Source: Gammaproteobacteria bacterium (GTDB lineage: Bacteria; Pseudomonadota; Gammaproteobacteria; UBA9214). Taken from it: a stretch of 6,297 nt of DNA. The position numbers and the translations under genes were made by a program. Shown piece by piece: positions 1 to 5,893 of this stretch. The notes below the pieces were generated by a model. The model was not told the origin of the DNA, did not search any database, and was given only the letters and a program-made list of their open reading frames with translations. How positions within the stretch are numbered: the first letter of the stretch is position 1; every line of letters begins with the position of its first letter. The stretch spans positions 4,248 to 10,544 of the forward strand of contig DMKK01000116.1 in the NCBI GenBank assembly GCA_003454335.1. The letters are read 5' to 3'.

Positions 1-1
1 A

Positions 2-253
2 CGCATTTTGCTCTCTGTCGAAGCGGTTAGCCGGGTGCAGTCACTGGTCAGTGACACCTTGAAGGAACACCCTTTATACAATCGTAAATTATCCATGCTT
101 GGAAGGACGGCACAGGTGTTGTACGGGGCGGTGCTCGACAAGGCTGCACAAGCCGGGGAAGAAAGTATTGATGTCACCGAACTGCAGCCACCCCCGTTGT
201 GGCAGTGGCTGATTCCCCTGGCCCTGTGTGCCGTTATCTATGTCGCCGTCTGA
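2..253 (+). CDS. C-terminal part of an unrecognised protein with a C-terminal membrane segment (5' partial)
   Basis: The reading frame is open to the left edge and stops at TGA 251-253, so this is most likely the tail of a longer gene. A TTG at position 8 could start a complete 81-residue protein, but no ribosome binding site can be judged there. The visible part is a mixed polar, probably helical stretch, then a short proline run (PPP, about residues 61-63 counted from the TTG), then a hydrophobic segment WQWLIPLALCAVIYVAV that reaches the last residue. That pattern suggests a single C-terminal (tail-anchor type) membrane helix with the bulk of the protein in the cytoplasm. I do not recognise the family. 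FimV/TspA-like proteins often sit upstream of truA in gammaproteobacteria, but their usual C-terminal end does not resemble this. The gap to truA is 59 bases. Confidence 0.6.
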   Translation, partial: RILLSVEAVSRVQSLVSDTLKEHPLYNRKLSMLGRTAQVLYGAVLDKAAQAGEESIDVTELQPPPLWQWLIPLALCAVIYVAV

Positions 254-312
254 TATCGCAGCTATTCCTCAAGCGAAACCCAGCCTCCGATTATTTATGA
301 ACTAACCCAACT

Positions 313-1092
313 ATGCGTATCGCTCTTGGCATCGAGTATGACGGCACCGGCTTTTATGGCTGGCAACGCCAGTCGGAGGGACGTACGGTCCAGAGCTGTG
401 TAGAAACAGCGCTTTCGGAGGTGGCAGACCATCAGGTGCATGTGGTCTGTGCAGGACGGACCGATACAGGGGTCCATGCAAACGGACAGGTTATCCATTT
501 TGACAGCAAGGCGGTACGCACCATGAACGGGTGGATACGGGGCACCAATGCCCATCTTCCCCCTGATGTTCGCGTGCAATGGTCACACCCGGTAGATGCT
601 ACGTTCCATGCACGTTTTAGTGCCACCAGACGCTATTACCGCTACATTATTCACAACCATCCGGTCAGGTCTGCACTGCTGAGAAATCGTGTCGGTTGGG
701 AATATCAACGGCTCGATGAGTCACGTATGGTAACTGCTGCCCGGCACCTGCTCGGGGAACACGACTTCACTTCGTTTCGTGCCGTTGCCTGCCAGGCCCA
801 CAGCCCGGTGCGGACGATTCATCACCTTGAACTCAATCGTTCCGGCAGTTTTATCTATCTGGATATAAAGGCCAACGCCTTTTTACATCATATGGTGCGT
901 TGCATTGCCGGCGTACTGATAACTGTTGGCCGCGGTGACCAGTCGCCTGACTGGGTAGGGGAGGTACTGGCTGCAAAAAACCGGCGTCTCAGCGGAGTGA
1001 ATGCCCCACCTGCCGGTTTATATCTGGTTGCCGTCCGCTATCCTGACGAGTTCAAAATGCCGTCAGATCACTGCTTGCCTGTCTACGACTGA
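313..1092 (+). CDS. truA: tRNA pseudouridine synthase A (TruA)
   Basis: Converts uridines 38-40 of the tRNA anticodon stem-loop to pseudouridine in the cytoplasm. The 259-residue length is normal for the family. The N-terminal half opens with GIEYDGTGFYGWQRQ (residues 6-20), and the catalytic motif GRTDTGVHA places the nucleophilic aspartate at D51. FHARFSA (98-104) and RYYRY (107-111) carry the conserved aromatic/arginine residues near the active site. The second half has FTSF (152-155), NAFLHHMVR (188-196) and the terminal NAPPAGLYL (230-238). No key residue is missing. The ATG at 313 gives the canonical family N-terminus, but no Shine-Dalgarno sequence is visible before it. In many gammaproteobacteria trpF follows truA closely. 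Here about 2.1 kb carrying two other genes lies between them. Confidence 0.97.
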   Translation: MRIALGIEYDGTGFYGWQRQSEGRTVQSCVETALSEVADHQVHVVCAGRTDTGVHANGQVIHFDSKAVRTMNGWIRGTNAHLPPDVRVQWSHPVDATFHARFSATRRYYRYIIHNHPVRSALLRNRVGWEYQRLDESRMVTAARHLLGEHDFTSFRAVACQAHSPVRTIHHLELNRSGSFIYLDIKANAFLHHMVRCIAGVLITVGRGDQSPDWVGEVLAAKNRRLSGVNAPPAGLYLVAVRYPDEFKMPSDHCLPVYD

Positions 1093-1115
1093 CATATGGA
1101 CGGTTACCTTCCCCT

Positions 1116-1129
1116 GTATTCGGGAATAC
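1116..1129. repeat. Perfect short palindrome GTATTC-GG-GAATAC after truA
   Basis: GTATTC (1116-1121), two central G bases, then GAATAC (1124-1129), which is the exact reverse complement of the first arm. It lies 23 bases past the truA stop in the gap before the methyltransferase gene. It could be a small protein-binding operator or a weak RNA hairpin. No T-run follows it, so it does not qualify as an intrinsic terminator. The heptamer TACTGTT overlaps its right arm (1127-1133) and recurs at 1141-1147. The function is inference only. Confidence 0.35.
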
Positions 1130-1271
1130 TGTTACATTACTACTGTTGCCTGGAGAGCCATGCAGGCAGGAGATATGACAAGGCAGTTCGTTATTCTGGT
1201 GAAAACAAGCGGTTTTTGCTTCCTGTACACTAAATAGCCGTTGCTGAGTTCGGCACGAAAACGACGCACAA

Positions 1272-2048
1272 GTGGATTCTATTGACATGCTGGATGCAAC
1301 CCCGACAGTCTCTGCACTCGATTACCGCGACATCTTCGAGTTGCGGGGTAGACTCTACCATCAGGCCATGCAGAAAGTTCCGAATGCCAGGGATAATGAG
1401 TTCCTGAACGTCGTTCGTGAAGCCAGGATTACACCCGGTATGACAGTCGTGGATGTACCCTCAGGGGGCGCCTATATGTCACGGCATCTAAGTGATGTAG
1501 AACTCATTGGGCTGGAGACTTCACAAACCTTTGCTGAATTGGCAACAGCAAGGGCCCAAAACGTCCTTCTGTACGAAAACAACCAGTTTCCTCTAAAGGA
1601 TGCCTGTGCCGATCGTGTGCTGTCCATTGCCGGCCTCCATCATGTCAGGGACAAGTGCGAAATCTTCCTGGAAATGCGGCGGATACTGAACCCCGGTGGC
1701 CGCATACTGGTGGCGGACGTTGCCGAAGACTCTTTTGTAAGGCGTTTTCTTGACGATTTCGTCGGGCATTACTGCGAGACGGGGCATTCCGGATGGTATT
1801 TCGGTGCCAGCACGCGCGCAGAGCTTCATGACGCAGGATTGAACATCATCGGCGACAAACGTCTGGACTATTTATGGTGTGCACAGGACATGGAGCAACT
1901 GGCTGACTTTTGTCGATTACTCTTCGGCATGACTCTCGCTGACACGAGCACGGTGGCTGACGGGATTCGTAATTATCTGGGCATCCGCGAACTGGGTCAT
2001 CAGGTCGGCCTGAACTGGCAATTGCATTGTTTCGCATGCGAATCCTGA
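1272..2048 (+). CDS. Class I SAM-dependent methyltransferase of unknown substrate
   Basis: Predicted soluble enzyme that transfers a methyl group from S-adenosylmethionine; the acceptor is unknown. The 258 residues follow the Methyltransf_11 (UbiE-like) plan. A short helical N-terminal region contains YRDIFELRGRLYH (18-30). SAM motif I is VVDVPSGGAYMS (59-70), with PSGG in place of the more usual GCGTG. An acidic residue, E82 in LIGLETS, sits at the end of strand 2 where the ribose hydroxyls normally bind. The block DRVLSIAGLHHVRD (114-127) follows strand 4, and LNPGGRILVADV (139-150) is the usual strand 5 signature. The C-terminal part, including ADFCRLLFG (211-219), probably shapes the acceptor site. 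Start: GTG 1272 is the first start codon after an in-frame TGA (1245-1247); ATG 1287 is an alternative, and neither has a good Shine-Dalgarno. The next gene begins 20 bases downstream, so the two are probably co-transcribed. Family call firm, substrate unknown. Confidence 0.88.
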   Translation: MDSIDMLDATPTVSALDYRDIFELRGRLYHQAMQKVPNARDNEFLNVVREARITPGMTVVDVPSGGAYMSRHLSDVELIGLETSQTFAELATARAQNVLLYENNQFPLKDACADRVLSIAGLHHVRDKCEIFLEMRRILNPGGRILVADVAEDSFVRRFLDDFVGHYCETGHSGWYFGASTRAELHDAGLNIIGDKRLDYLWCAQDMEQLADFCRLLFGMTLADTSTVADGIRNYLGIRELGHQVGLNWQLHCFACES

Positions 2049-2068
2049 ACTGCATACAGGCATATTAA

Positions 2069-3082
2069 ATGAAACCGACATTATTCCTGCTGGGACCTTC
2101 AGATATCGAAGGACAGAGCTGGACGAAAAAAGAACATCTTAAAAATGGCAACGTAAAGGGTACCGCCCAATGGTCAGGCTTCCTGCCCATCCAGCCGTTC
2201 GTCATGGCCGATACAACACTGAATGCAAATAGTACCTTCGTCCTGATTGGTATTCACGAAAGTCTCAAGGTACCGAAAGATGCTCGCCTGAACCTCTTTA
2301 ACCTGGTTGGGGATGCAGATGCCTCGGTAACAACGCTGAATACCATTCAGGCCCTGGAGAACAATATACAACCATTGCGTTGTTTCAATCGTGCCAGCAA
2401 TGTGTTCAGGACGTCCCGGGGAATATTACCGGAAACCCTGTCCAATATCCCCGGGTGTCATGTGCCCCGTATAATTGCGTCGGATCCCAAATCATATAGC
2501 GAGTTTGAGACCGCGTGTGAGAACTTTTCTGCCTGGCCATTGATCGTTCGCGCCCGTGGTTATCATGGAGGCGATCACATGATATTGCTGACGGACAGGT
2601 CGCAACTCGAAGCCTTCAAGGACAATCAGTGGCTCTACGATGGTATCTTCCTCATGGAGTTTATCGACTACAGGAACGAGGGAAGTCTGTACCAGAAATC
2701 TCGTATTCTGTTCGTGGATGGTGTTCCTTACCCGCGACATTCGATTATTTCTGACCGCTGGTCGATTCACTCAGGGAGTCGAGCCGATCTCATGGCGGGT
2801 GACATTGAACTCTGTCGCCAGGAAGAACATTTCCTCGCCTATTTGCGAGATACAGGCTTGCAAGAATATGACGAGGTTTTCAGCACCATTCAAGAGCGTG
2901 TTGGCCTGGACATATTCGGCGTCGATTTCGCCCTGGTTGATGGCCAGGTGCTTGTCTTTGAAGCCAATGCCTGTATGAATTTTCTTAACCAGGACTATGG
3001 TGCAGACGGCCGCTATCGATACCTGGAAAGCCACATCAAGGCCTTGAAACACGCGGTCAAAAAGATGCTGATGAGAGCATGA
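2069..3082 (+). CDS. ATP-grasp domain protein, putative ligase of unknown substrate
   Basis: Predicted to use ATP to activate a carboxylate as an acyl-phosphate and join it to an amine or similar nucleophile; substrates unknown. In the 337 residues, 1-100 form a likely pre-grasp region, with LFNLVGDADAS (76-86). A linker (about 103-136) has CFNRASNVFRTSRGILPE, then NIPGCHVPRII. The ATP-grasp core follows: PLIVRARGYHGGDHM (157-171) with probable nucleotide-binding arginines R161 and R163, the hinge-like IFLMEFID (193-200), LYQKSRILFVDGVPYPRH (207-224), and metal-binding GVDF (D286) and FEAN (E298, N300). From memory the core resembles the C-terminal module of proteobacterial TPR/ATP-grasp proteins, but no TPR repeats are present here. 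A partial Shine-Dalgarno AGG (2058-2060) lies 8 bases before the ATG. Base composition dips (about 40-45% GC in four sampled 60-base lines between 2101 and 2700) compared with about 53-60% in trpBA lines, perhaps reflecting a separate origin. No signal peptide or membrane segment. Confidence 0.87.
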   Translation: MKPTLFLLGPSDIEGQSWTKKEHLKNGNVKGTAQWSGFLPIQPFVMADTTLNANSTFVLIGIHESLKVPKDARLNLFNLVGDADASVTTLNTIQALENNIQPLRCFNRASNVFRTSRGILPETLSNIPGCHVPRIIASDPKSYSEFETACENFSAWPLIVRARGYHGGDHMILLTDRSQLEAFKDNQWLYDGIFLMEFIDYRNEGSLYQKSRILFVDGVPYPRHSIISDRWSIHSGSRADLMAGDIELCRQEEHFLAYLRDTGLQEYDEVFSTIQERVGLDIFGVDFALVDGQVLVFEANACMNFLNQDYGADGRYRYLESHIKALKHAVKKMLMRA

Positions 3083-3108
3083 GCCGGTAACCGCGTCAAT
3101 ACACTTCC

Positions 3109-3122
3109 GTAACACGTAACAC
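3109..3122. repeat. Tandem heptamer GTAACAC x2 between the ATP-grasp gene and trpF
   Basis: GTAACAC occurs twice back to back (3109-3115 and 3116-3122). The core GTAAC also occurs at 3087-3091 and 3149-3153, giving four same-strand copies within the 120-base gap before trpF. The complementary GTTAC occurs twice (1103-1107, 1131-1135) in the gap before the methyltransferase gene. Repeated short sites of this kind can be regulator-binding boxes. The regulator and the function are unknown. It does not resemble the E. coli TrpR operator. Confidence 0.35.
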
Positions 3123-3146
3123 ATTGGTTATACTCACTGTGTTGTG
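3115..3146 (+). other. Possible stem-loop upstream of trpF
   Basis: CGTAACACA (3115-3123) can pair with TGTGTTGTG (3138-3146): nine pairs including two G-U, six of them (AACACA/TGTGTT) perfect and contiguous next to a 14-base loop. No T-run follows, so it is a poor intrinsic terminator for the ATP-grasp gene. It overlaps the promoter-like TATACT at 3129-3134, so it may be coincidental or may reflect an inverted operator. No tryptophan-rich leader peptide is seen here, so attenuation is not supported. Confidence 0.2.
3129..3134 (+). promoter_or_regulatory. Candidate -10 element (TATACT) for a trpFBA promoter
   Basis: TATACT matches the sigma-70 -10 consensus at five of six positions and lies about 70 bases before the trpF start. 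The best -35 at suitable spacing is poor (TTCCGT at 3105-3110, 18-base spacer), and there is no correctly placed TG extension. The 120-base gap would suit a separate promoter for trpFBA, since the preceding gene pair looks like an insertion, but the sequence evidence is weak. Confidence 0.25.
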
Positions 3147-3202
3147 ATGTAACTCCCTGTGCTTCATGGTGAAGACCCACGAATTATCGAATTGATTGTC
3201 TG

Positions 3203-3835
3203 ATGCCGCGTACCCGCGTTAAAATCTGTGGTATTACCCGAACTGAAGATGCTGGCGTGGTCGTAAAGTATGGTGCCGACGCGCTTGGCCTGGTTTTTTA
3301 CCCGGACAGCCCGCGTTATGTGGTCCTGGAGCAGGCCCGGGCCATTGCTGATTCAGTTGCACCGCTGGTAACAATAGTCGGCTTGTTTGTGGATCCATCC
3401 CCCGATGCTGTCAAGGCTGTGCTGGACTCGGTTCCCCTGGGCCTGCTGCAGTTCCATGGGGCTGAAACAAATGCAGACTGCAAACAGTTTGGGATGCCAT
3501 TCATAAAATCAATCGCTGTCAGGGATGGCGTGGATGTATTGTCCCGCATGCGGGGTTATCCTGATGCATCCGGGTTTATACTGGATGCCTGGCAGCCGCA
3601 GACACACGGTGGTGGTGGTGAAAAATTCGACTGGGAGCAGGTTCCTGACAAACCGCCTGGTCCCGTGATCCTGGCAGGCGGGTTGACATCTGAAAATGTA
3701 GCGCTGGCAATTAGCACAACCCGGCCTTACGCGGTTGATGTCAGCAGTGGCGTCGAGTCTGCGAAAGGCATCAAGTCAGCAGAAAAAATAGCAGCTTTTA
3801 TGAAAGGAGTAGAGCACAGTGACACAGGCGGCTGA
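3203..3835 (+). CDS. trpF: Phosphoribosylanthranilate isomerase (TrpF)
   Basis: Catalyses the Amadori rearrangement of N-(5-phosphoribosyl)anthranilate to the carboxyphenylamino-deoxyribulose phosphate, the third step of the tryptophan branch, in the cytoplasm. The 210 residues fit a free-standing TrpF (beta/alpha barrel), not fused to TrpC. The general base cysteine is C9 in VKICGIT, and the general acid aspartate is D128 in FILDAW. Also present are GLVFYPDSPRYV (29-40), LLQFHGAE (81-88), the glycine-rich HGGGGEKFDW, VILAGGLTSENV and the phosphate-binding VDVSSGVES near the C-terminus. An in-frame stop at 3170-3172 and the conserved N-terminus make ATG 3203 the start, although no Shine-Dalgarno is visible. 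The 3' end overlaps trpB by 17 bases. It is separated from truA by the methyltransferase/ATP-grasp pair. Confidence 0.97.
   Translation: MPRTRVKICGITRTEDAGVVVKYGADALGLVFYPDSPRYVVLEQARAIADSVAPLVTIVGLFVDPSPDAVKAVLDSVPLGLLQFHGAETNADCKQFGMPFIKSIAVRDGVDVLSRMRGYPDASGFILDAWQPQTHGGGGEKFDWEQVPDKPPGPVILAGGLTSENVALAISTTRPYAVDVSSGVESAKGIKSAEKIAAFMKGVEHSDTGG
3804..3810 (+). promoter_or_regulatory. Strong ribosome binding site for trpB inside trpF
   Basis: AAGGAGT lies 8 bases before the GTG at 3819, inside the last codons of trpF. It is the best Shine-Dalgarno seen in the window and decides the choice of the GTG start for trpB. Its position within trpF suggests translational coupling. Confidence 0.85.
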
Positions 3836-5042
3836 TAACAGCACGCATTCCGGACCGCTTCCTGACGAGCGCGGACACTTCGGTAGTTTTGGGGGATGCT
3901 TTGTAGCGGAGACGCTGATGGCCCCGCTTGATGAACTGAACGCGGCTTACCGGAAGTATATGCAGGACCCTGACTTTCAGGCCGAACTGGACAAGGACCT
4001 GGCCCATTTTGTCGGGCGCCCGTCACCGTTGTATTACGCCGAGCGCTGGAGTAATGAACTGGGTGGTGCGCGCATCTACCTCAAGCGTGAGGACCTGAAC
4101 CATACGGGCGCGCACAAGATCAACAATACTGTAGGGCAGGTACTGCTTGCCAAACGCATGGGGAAGACACGCATTATTGCCGAGACCGGTGCCGGCCAGC
4201 ACGGCGTTGCCTCGGCAACTGTTGCAGCACGTATGGGCATGGAGTGCGTGGTGTACATGGGAGCGGAGGACATTAAACGCCAGGCGATCAATGTTTATCG
4301 CATGCGCCTGCTGGGTGCAACTGTCGTCTCGGTCGAATCAGGCTCCAGGACACTGAAGGATGCACTCAACGAGGCCATGCGTGACTGGGTGACCAATATC
4401 GATAACACCTTTTACATTATCGGTACGGTCGCCGGTCCACATCCTTATCCGGCCATGGTACGCGACTTCCAGACCATCATCGGCAGGGAGGCGCGACAAC
4501 AGATTATGGAGATGGAAGGGCGTTTGCCGGATGCGCTGGTTGCCTGTGTTGGCGGTGGATCCAACGCAATCGGGCTGTTCCATCCCTTTCTCGATGACAG
4601 GGATGTGGCCATCTATGGCGTTGAAGGTGGGGGCGACGGGGTTGAGACCGGTCGACATGCCGCACCTCTGTGCGCCGGCAGTCCGGGGGTATTGCATGGC
4701 AACCGTACTTACCTGATGGAAGACCGTGATGGCCAGATTATCGAGACCCACTCAATCTCGGCCGGGCTGGATTACCCGGGTGTCGGGCCCGAGCACGCCT
4801 GGCTGAAAGATACCGGTCGCGCCAGTTATGTTGCAATCACTGATGCAGAGGCACTGGAGGCATTTCACGTGCTGACCAGAACCGAGGGTATTATGCCGGC
4901 ACTGGAGTCCAGTCATGCGCTGGCCTATACCGCAAAGCTGGCGGCAGATATGAACAGCGACCAGATTGTGATCGTGAACCTGTCAGGGCGCGGAGACAAG
5001 GACGTGCACACCATCGCTGCACTGGAAGGGATCAAGGTATGA
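3819..5042 (+). CDS. trpB: Tryptophan synthase beta chain (TrpB)
   Basis: PLP-dependent subunit of the alpha2beta2 tryptophan synthase; condenses indole, channelled from TrpA, with L-serine to give tryptophan. The 407 residues are typical. FGSFGGCFVAETLM (21-34) is the conserved opening. The PLP-binding lysine is K100 in HTGAHKINNT, and the catalytic glutamate is E123 in AETGAGQHG. The phosphate-binding loop is GGGSNA (245-250), followed by the conserved HSISAGLDYPGVGPEHA (311-327), with LESSHA (362-367) and LSGRGDKD (388-395; S389 contacts the PLP ring nitrogen). These features indicate the standard TrpB1 type that works with TrpA rather than the stand-alone TrpB2 type. The GTG start at 3819 follows a strong Shine-Dalgarno and overlaps the end of trpF. 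The stop overlaps the trpA start (ATGA), which points to coupled translation and balanced subunits. Confidence 0.98.
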   Translation: MTQAADNSTHSGPLPDERGHFGSFGGCFVAETLMAPLDELNAAYRKYMQDPDFQAELDKDLAHFVGRPSPLYYAERWSNELGGARIYLKREDLNHTGAHKINNTVGQVLLAKRMGKTRIIAETGAGQHGVASATVAARMGMECVVYMGAEDIKRQAINVYRMRLLGATVVSVESGSRTLKDALNEAMRDWVTNIDNTFYIIGTVAGPHPYPAMVRDFQTIIGREARQQIMEMEGRLPDALVACVGGGSNAIGLFHPFLDDRDVAIYGVEGGGDGVETGRHAAPLCAGSPGVLHGNRTYLMEDRDGQIIETHSISAGLDYPGVGPEHAWLKDTGRASYVAITDAEALEAFHVLTRTEGIMPALESSHALAYTAKLAADMNSDQIVIVNLSGRGDKDVHTIAALEGIKV

Positions 5043-5848
5043 GTCGTATTCAGCAACGCTTCTCGGAATTGCAGGCGCAGCAGCGCAAGGCGCTGATACC
5101 CTTTGTTACTGCCGGGGACCCGCAGCCGGATGTTACCGTTCCATTACTGCACGCCATGGTGGCAGCCGGTGCGGATTTGCTGGAAATCGGGGTACCGTTT
5201 TCTGATCCCATGGCTGATGGACCGGTTATTCAGGCGGCCTGTGAACGTGCGCTCAAGCATCACGTAACCCTGCACCAGGTACTCGATATGGTGCGCGAAT
5301 TTCGACAGGAGGATGTGTCCACGCCGGTTATCCTGATGGGTTACCTCAACCCCATTGAAGTGTGGGGCTATGCCGACTTTGCAAATGCTGCGGCTGAAGC
5401 CGGTGTTGATGGTGTGTTAACGGTCGATTTGCCACCGGAAGAGGCCGGGGACTTTACGGCGGCGATGCAGACTGCCGGTATTGACTCTATTTTTCTGCTG
5501 GCACCCACCAGTGATGACTCCCGGATGCGCAAGGTCAGCGCAGTAGCGAGCGGCTTCATCTATTATGTTTCCTTCAAGGGGGTGACCGGGGCAAACCGTC
5601 TGGACATCTCCTCGGTTTCAAGTAAACTCAAGGAGTTACGCCAATATACGAAGCTACCCGTCGGGGTGGGTTTTGGTATTCGTGATGCGGAAACCGCAGC
5701 CCTGGTTGCGGACGTCGCTGATGCCGTCGTTGTCGGGAGTGTACTGGTTGGGCAGCTTGCCGAACTTGCAGACCAGCCTGAAATAATTCCGTCGACACTG
5801 GCCGCAACCGTTGCCGAGCTGCGTGCAGCCATTGACCAGCCGGTATAA
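5039..5848 (+). CDS. trpA: Tryptophan synthase alpha chain (TrpA)
   Basis: Cleaves indole-3-glycerol phosphate to glyceraldehyde 3-phosphate and indole, which passes through the tunnel to TrpB. The 269-residue beta/alpha barrel has both catalytic residues at the same numbers as the E. coli enzyme: E49 in LLEIGVPFSDP and D60 in MADGPVIQ. ALIPFVTAGDP (18-28), VILMGYLNPI (97-106), VDLPPEE and the mobile loop 6 region YYVSFKGVTGA are intact. Further on, LPVGVGFGI and VVVGSVLV form the phosphate-binding end of the barrel. ATG 5039 overlaps the trpB stop codon by four bases, and a purine-rich AAGG lies just before it. No other start gives the family N-terminus. Last gene of the compact trpFBA block. 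Confidence 0.98.
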   Translation: MSRIQQRFSELQAQQRKALIPFVTAGDPQPDVTVPLLHAMVAAGADLLEIGVPFSDPMADGPVIQAACERALKHHVTLHQVLDMVREFRQEDVSTPVILMGYLNPIEVWGYADFANAAAEAGVDGVLTVDLPPEEAGDFTAAMQTAGIDSIFLLAPTSDDSRMRKVSAVASGFIYYVSFKGVTGANRLDISSVSSKLKELRQYTKLPVGVGFGIRDAETAALVADVADAVVVGSVLVGQLAELADQPEIIPSTLAATVAELRAAIDQPV

Positions 5849-5849
5849 T

Positions 5850-5864
5850 GACAGGATTTCTGTC
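5850..5864 (+). other. Small hairpin between trpA and accD
   Basis: GACAG (5850-5854) and CTGTC (5860-5864) are perfect reverse complements around a five-base loop. It starts one base after the trpA stop. The stem is only five pairs and no T-run follows, so it is unlikely to terminate transcription. It may modestly affect read-through or message decay, or be chance. Confidence 0.25.
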
Positions 5865-5893
5865 TTGGCAGACGAACAGGTACAATTCATTCC

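Noticed and set aside
254..312. Promoter for truA in the 59-base gap
   Set aside because: Only an AT-rich patch (TTATTTATGA, 291-300) is present, without a suitably spaced -35 element; not enough to call.
1160..1237. 25-codon reading frame (ATG 1160) before the methyltransferase, considered as a precursor peptide for the ATP-grasp enzyme
   Set aside because: GGAG at 1152-1155 is only four bases from the ATG. The peptide (ending in SGFCFLYTK) has almost no acidic residues, unlike graspetide cores, and the region also carries other repeats. No leader/core pattern is visible.
1052..1288. Reverse-strand open frame across the truA end and the following gap
   Set aside because: Overlaps the real truA 3' end on the opposite strand, has no recognisable motifs or ribosome binding site, and is best explained as a chance frame.
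2771..3124. 117-codon reverse-strand frame opposite the ATP-grasp gene
   Set aside because: It lies almost wholly opposite the conserved metal-binding part of the ATP-grasp gene; no family features and no independent support.
3109..3146. Trp operator or attenuator before trpF
   Set aside because: No match to the TrpR operator core, no leader peptide with Trp codons, and no terminator with a T-run.
4338..4751. 137-codon reverse-strand frame opposite trpB
   Set aside because: Shadow of a highly conserved trpB region; its existence follows from trpB codon use.
5844..5849. Perfect TATAAT over the trpA stop codon, as an accD promoter
   Set aside because: The only -35-like sequence nearby (TTGACC, 5832-5837) is 6 bases away instead of about 17, and nothing suitable sits at the correct distance.
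5865..5886. TTGGCA (5865-5870) and TACAAT (5881-5886) as an accD promoter
   Set aside because: The spacer is only 10 bases and the -10 would lie 7 bases before the ATG; not a plausible sigma-70 promoter.
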